Shown: positions 60,665 through 64,000 of the stretch, piece by piece
Layout: each line of letters opens with the position of its first letter
Position numbering within the stretch: the stretch's first letter is position 1
Assembly (NCBI RefSeq): GCF_000740795.1
Contig: NZ_JGYG01000006.1
Coordinates: forward strand, 250,501-314,500
Direction: 5' to 3'
Length of the DNA: 64,000 nt
From: Haematobacter massiliensis
GTDB lineage: Bacteria > Pseudomonadota > Alphaproteobacteria > Rhodobacterales > Rhodobacteraceae
The notes under the pieces: generated by a model
The model's input: the letters and a program-made list of their open reading frames with translations, nothing else
Told to the model about the DNA's origin: nothing
Database searches by the model: none
Made by a program: the position numbers and the translations under genes

Positions 60665-61687
60665 ATGTCAGATCTCTTGAACCATAGTCTCGTCCTTGCA
60701 TCGCGACCGGAAGGTCGGCCCACCCCCGCCAATTTCCGAATGGAAGAGTCACAGGTGCCGAGTCCAAGGGAAGGGGAGGTTCTTCTCCGCGTTCGTTATC
60801 TTTCGCTCGACCCTTACATGCGTGGTCGGATGAGCGCGGCGCGCTCCTATGCCGCGCCGGTAGAGGTCGGCTCCGTGATGGAAGGCGGCACCGTGGCGGA
60901 GGTCGTCCGCTCCCTCAACCCGGATTACCGGGAGGGTGATGTAGTGCTCTCCCATTCCGGCTGGCAGGAATACGCGCTATCGGATGGCACAGACTTGCGG
61001 AAGCTTGATCCCGACGAAGCCCCGGTAACGACATCGCTCGGCGTGTTGGGGATGCCGGGGTTCACTGCCTATTCGGGTCTGCTGACCATCGGCCAGCCCA
61101 AGCCGGGGGAAACGGTGGTGGTTGCGGCTGCGAGCGGGGCCGTCGGCTCTGTTGTCGGGCAGATCGCGCGCATCAAGGGCGCGCGAGCTGTGGGCATCGC
61201 GGGCGGTGCTGACAAATGCGCCTTCGTGCGGGAGGAGTTGGGTTTCGACGCGGCGATTGATCATCACGCGCCAGACTTCGCCCAGCGTCTTGCCGATGCT
61301 TGCCCTGACGGAGTCGATGTCTATTTCGAGAATGTCGGCGGCAAGGTTTGGGACGGGGTGTTCCCGTTGCTGAACACCTTCGCCCGCATCCCGGTCTGTG
61401 GTCTTATCGCGCAATACAACGCCGTTGGCGTGCCGGAGGGGCCGGACCGGCTGCCGGGGCTGATGCGGCAAGTGCTTTCCAAAAGCCTGCTGATCCGCGG
61501 GTTCATCCAGCGTGAATTCGTGGACCAGCGTCCCGCCTTCTATAGGGACATGACCGGATGGATCAGGGAGGGGCGCGTTCGCTACCGCGAGGATATCGTA
61601 GAGGGTGGGCTTGCCGCGGTTCCCGAAGCGTTCATAGGGCTGCTGGAGGGGCGGAACTTCGGCAAGCTGGTGGTGAAGATTTCCTGA
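60665..61687 (+). CDS. CurA-like NADP-dependent alkenal/one oxidoreductase
   Basis: This 340-residue medium-chain reductase without zinc ligands has the nucleotide motif AAASGAVGSVVGQIA, the N-terminal block YLSLDPYMRGRM and the hallmark VYFENVGGKVWDGVFPLLN with RIPVCGLIAQYN. It belongs to the leukotriene-B4-dehydrogenase/CurA group, which reduces alpha,beta-unsaturated carbonyls with NADPH. GGAGGAAA precedes ATG 60665. It converges on the agmatinase-like gene with six bases between stops. Confidence 0.92.
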   Translation: MSDLLNHSLVLASRPEGRPTPANFRMEESQVPSPREGEVLLRVRYLSLDPYMRGRMSAARSYAAPVEVGSVMEGGTVAEVVRSLNPDYREGDVVLSHSGWQEYALSDGTDLRKLDPDEAPVTTSLGVLGMPGFTAYSGLLTIGQPKPGETVVVAAASGAVGSVVGQIARIKGARAVGIAGGADKCAFVREELGFDAAIDHHAPDFAQRLADACPDGVDVYFENVGGKVWDGVFPLLNTFARIPVCGLIAQYNAVGVPEGPDRLPGLMRQVLSKSLLIRGFIQREFVDQRPAFYRDMTGWIREGRVRYREDIVEGGLAAVPEAFIGLLEGRNFGKLVVKIS

Positions 61688-61699
61688 TATACGTCAGGA
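61682..61699. other. Hairpin formed by two convergent stop codons
   Basis: TCCTGA at 61682-61687 and TCAGGA at 61694-61699 are perfect arms around TATACG. Each arm contains the TGA of one of the two convergent genes. There is no U-tract, so it may be a weak bidirectional end signal or coincidental. Confidence 0.3.
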
Positions 61700-62644
61700 T
61701 TCTGATGCAAACATCCGCCCGATGGTGTTGAGCAGGATCTGCGCAGCAAGGATCGCCGTCGTCCCCGTCCGATCATAGTCGGGGGCGACTTCCACGAGAT
61801 CCATGCCGACAATACGACCCCGCTCGCAAAGCCCTGCGATCAACTCCAATACCTCATAGTAGAGAAAGCCGCCGTGGCTTGGTGTCCCGGTACCCGGAGC
61901 GATGGACGGGTCGAACCCGTCGATGTCGAGTGTCAGGTAATAGCGCGCGCCCGCTGGGATCCGGTCCAGAACACGCTCGACCCCCAGCTTCCGGAACTGC
62001 CGGACGGAGAGGATGTCCGACCCCTGCGCACGCGCATAGTCGTATCCGTCCTTTGCTGTGGAGGAGACGTTGCGAATGCCAAGCTGACTCATTCCCGTCA
62101 CCCACGACTTTTCGGAGGCCCGCCGCATCGGATTGCCGTGACCGAAGCGGACGCCGTGACGTTCATCGACAAAATCCAGATGCGCATCGATCTGAACGAT
62201 GTGAATCGGCTCCTGATCCTCGAACGCGTTGATGCAGGGAATGTTGACGGAGTGATCACCGCCCAGAACTACGGGCACGGCTCCGGCGGCGAGGATCTTC
62301 CGAACCCCGTATTCAATGGCGGCATGGCTACCCATCGTATCCGTATGCACGATATCCGCATCCCCAAGGTCGACGATCCGGACCCCTTCCAGATAGGTCC
62401 GGTCATCCTCATGGTCATAGGCGCCCGCGTGACCGAAGGAGAAGAGCGTTGACGCCTCGCGTATTCCGCGCGGTCCGAAGCGCGCGCCGGAGCGCCATTG
62501 CGTGCCAAAATCGAACGGCGCGCCCAGGATCGCAACATCAGCGGCGATACTGTCCCAATCCTCCACATATCGGCTTTTGGCAAAAGTCGGAATGCCGACG
62601 AACGGCAGGTTGAGGCGACCGGATTCATAGCCGTGGGAGGACAT
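61694..62644 (-). CDS. Agmatinase-family ureohydrolase
   Basis: This 316-residue manganese ureohydrolase would hydrolyse a guanidino compound (agmatine, guanidinobutyrate or guanidinopropionate) to amine and urea. The metal motifs GGDHSV, QIDAHLDF and DIDGFDPSIAPGTGTP are intact. ATG 62644 follows AGGAG eight bases upstream; a longer open frame continues 77 codons but overlaps the divergent peptidase start and is not conserved. By eye it could be SpeB- or GbuA-like, so no symbol is given. Confidence 0.9.
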   Translation of the reverse strand: MSSHGYESGRLNLPFVGIPTFAKSRYVEDWDSIAADVAILGAPFDFGTQWRSGARFGPRGIREASTLFSFGHAGAYDHEDDRTYLEGVRIVDLGDADIVHTDTMGSHAAIEYGVRKILAAGAVPVVLGGDHSVNIPCINAFEDQEPIHIVQIDAHLDFVDERHGVRFGHGNPMRRASEKSWVTGMSQLGIRNVSSTAKDGYDYARAQGSDILSVRQFRKLGVERVLDRIPAGARYYLTLDIDGFDPSIAPGTGTPSHGGFLYYEVLELIAGLCERGRIVGMDLVEVAPDYDRTGTTAILAAQILLNTIGRMFASES

Positions 62645-62778
62645 GGACAAGCTCCTGTTTCTGTCGGGGGGATAGTGCAGGGGCCGGAGGATGCTGCAAG
62701 GCAAATCCGCCGCTTGACGGGGCAGGGGAGGGCTGCCTTCCTTGCGGCGCAGTTGGCACGGCAGCGGAAGTGGATACC

Positions 62779-64000
62779 ATGGACATCGAAGACGCGCTGG
62801 ACGCTCTCCCCGATCTGTATCCCGGGCCGGGCGGCGTCGCGGGCATCGTGCAGGAGGGCAGTGTGGTGGCCGCACGAAGCTGGGGCTTTGCCGATCTTGC
62901 GGCCCGCCTCCCGATGACGGAGGCGGTGAGGCTGCCGATCTGCTCCATCTCGAAACAGTTCACCTGCGCCGCGCTACTGGCGGAGATTGGCGATCCCGCG
63001 CGGCTTGACGAACATGTCGCCCGATATCTGCCCCGATTTCGCGCTGGGATTCCCACGGTGCAGCAGCTTTGCGACAATCAGTCGGGCCTCCGGGACTACT
63101 GGGCGCTGACGGTGCTGCAGGGCGCTTGCGCGGAGCAGACCTTCCGGCGGGAGGATGCGCTGCCCCTCCTGGCGCGCATGAAGACCGGCCATTTTGTACC
63201 CGGCTCCCGCTATTCCTATTCGAACGGCAATTTTCGCCTGCTCGCCGAAATGCTTGAGACCGCGACGGGAGAGGATCTGGGGACGCTTTACGCGCGCCAT
63301 ATCTTCGGCCCTGCGGGGATGGAAACCGCGGCCTTGGTTCCCGATACCCGCCATCCCCCGGATGGCGTCACCGGGTATGAGGGCACACTGGATGTGGGGT
63401 TCTTCCCCGCAAGCAATGGTATCTGGTGGAAGGGGGATGCCGGGATCTCCGCTTCACTCACCGATATGCTGGCCTATGAAGCCTGGATCGATGCGACCCG
63501 CGACGATCCGGAAGCGCTCTATGCGCAGATCTCCTCTCCAGCGACCTTTGCAGATGGTAGCCCCGCACCGTACGGCCATGGTCTTTTGCGCGGGCAGGAA
63601 GGCGGCTTGTCAGTGACAGGTCACGGCGGGGCGCTGCGGGGGTTCCGTGCCTATAGAATACATGCGCAGCAGGCGCGTCTTTCCGTCGTCGTTATGTTCA
63701 ATCATCAGGCCGACGCGCAGTCGGCTGCCCGGTATTTGCTTCGCAGGGCGCTTGGTCTTCCCGATCCGGTGAGAGTGCCGCCCGGCGAAGTCTGGGACGG
63801 GCACTGGCTCTGCCGGGAAACGGGGCTGTCGGTCAGGATCGACGGCGGCACAGCGCCTCGTCTGCGCTATGCCACGTCACCGGAGCCACTGACCTTCCGG
63901 CAAGGAGGGCTGGAAGCGACCGACATCAGATTGGAGAGAGGGCAGGGGGGTTTCGTGATGACGCGGCGCGCAGACCGGTTGATAGCGCAGCTGGAGGCAC
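62779..64000 (+). CDS. Serine hydrolase of the class C beta-lactamase/D-aminopeptidase group, cut by window end
   Basis: More than 400 residues are visible. Active-site motifs are SISKQF (SxxK), YSN (YxN) and HGG. Residues after about 330 form a second, beta-rich region, as in D-aminopeptidase of Ochrobactrum, which removes N-terminal D-amino acids. No signal peptide is seen, favouring a cytoplasmic peptidase over a secreted beta-lactamase. ATG 62779 has GGAAG upstream. It diverges from the ureohydrolase. The C-terminus lies beyond the window. Confidence 0.85.
   Translation, partial: MDIEDALDALPDLYPGPGGVAGIVQEGSVVAARSWGFADLAARLPMTEAVRLPICSISKQFTCAALLAEIGDPARLDEHVARYLPRFRAGIPTVQQLCDNQSGLRDYWALTVLQGACAEQTFRREDALPLLARMKTGHFVPGSRYSYSNGNFRLLAEMLETATGEDLGTLYARHIFGPAGMETAALVPDTRHPPDGVTGYEGTLDVGFFPASNGIWWKGDAGISASLTDMLAYEAWIDATRDDPEALYAQISSPATFADGSPAPYGHGLLRGQEGGLSVTGHGGALRGFRAYRIHAQQARLSVVVMFNHQADAQSAARYLLRRALGLPDPVRVPPGEVWDGHWLCRETGLSVRIDGGTAPRLRYATSPEPLTFRQGGLEATDIRLERGQGGFVMTRRADRLIAQLEA

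Noticed and set aside
1-64000. tRNA, rRNA, CRISPR arrays and intact insertion sequences
   Set aside because: No TTC-loop patterns, long repeat-spacer series, or transposase genes with terminal repeats were found on reading both strands. Short or decayed elements may have been missed without computation.

Overview
The window is GC-rich, densely packed bacterial DNA from an alphaproteobacterium. It carries a repABC replication and partition module (repA 56107, repB 57294, repC 58400) with an antisense RNA candidate and three parS-like palindromes. In this class that marks a large plasmid or chromid rather than the main chromosome. The gene content (frc sugar transporter, LivJHMGF-type and Dpp-type ABC systems, many IclR regulators) fits Rhodobacterales or Rhizobiales; a closer assignment is not justified from the sequence alone.

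Region 1-11.7 kb is an organic-acid utilisation locus. A thiolase (cut by the window edge) and a FadB-like hydratase/dehydrogenase run leftwards. Two paralogous IclR regulators, an acyl-CoA synthetase, a complete five-gene branched-chain-amino-acid-type ABC importer and a hotdog thioesterase run rightwards. Together they look like uptake, CoA activation and beta-oxidation of an unidentified acid. Region 12.2-20.5 kb is an iron-chelate system: ECF sigma, FecR anti-sigma, STN-type TonB-dependent receptor, periplasmic binding protein, permease, ATPase and a siderophore-interacting reductase. At 21.3-28.5 kb a racemase-family protein lacking both usual cysteines faces a Dpp/Opp-type peptide transporter operon.

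Region 30-35.8 kb is a tight five-gene operon (aldehyde dehydrogenase, iron-type alcohol dehydrogenase, Baeyer-Villiger monooxygenase, HSL-type esterase, IclR regulator). It matches, step for step, the logic of cyclic alcohol/ketone degradation through a lactone. At 35.9-38.6 kb metR diverges from a short protein resembling part of methylenetetrahydrofolate reductase and from a helix-turn-helix plasmid protein. Then come frcRBCAK (fructose uptake), an NCS2 purine permease, the argP/argO amino-acid exporter pair with a perfect palindrome between them, and a sitABCD manganese/iron importer preceded by a Fur-family box.

Region 50.5-55.7 kb holds a major facilitator transporter, a cytosine-deaminase-like amidohydrolase, a SnoaL-like protein, a GntR regulator and a vanillin-dehydrogenase-like aldehyde dehydrogenase, probably one catabolic unit. 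repABC follows, then a tyrosine recombinase broken by a single-base frameshift in a run of seven Gs, a CurA-like reductase, an agmatinase-family ureohydrolase and a class-C beta-lactamase-fold peptidase cut by the right edge. No rRNA, tRNA, CRISPR array or intact insertion sequence was seen. The points most worth a second look are the Baeyer-Villiger operon, the frameshifted recombinase, the short MetF-like gene next to metR, the cysteine-less racemase homologue and the shared motifs around the twin IclR genes.
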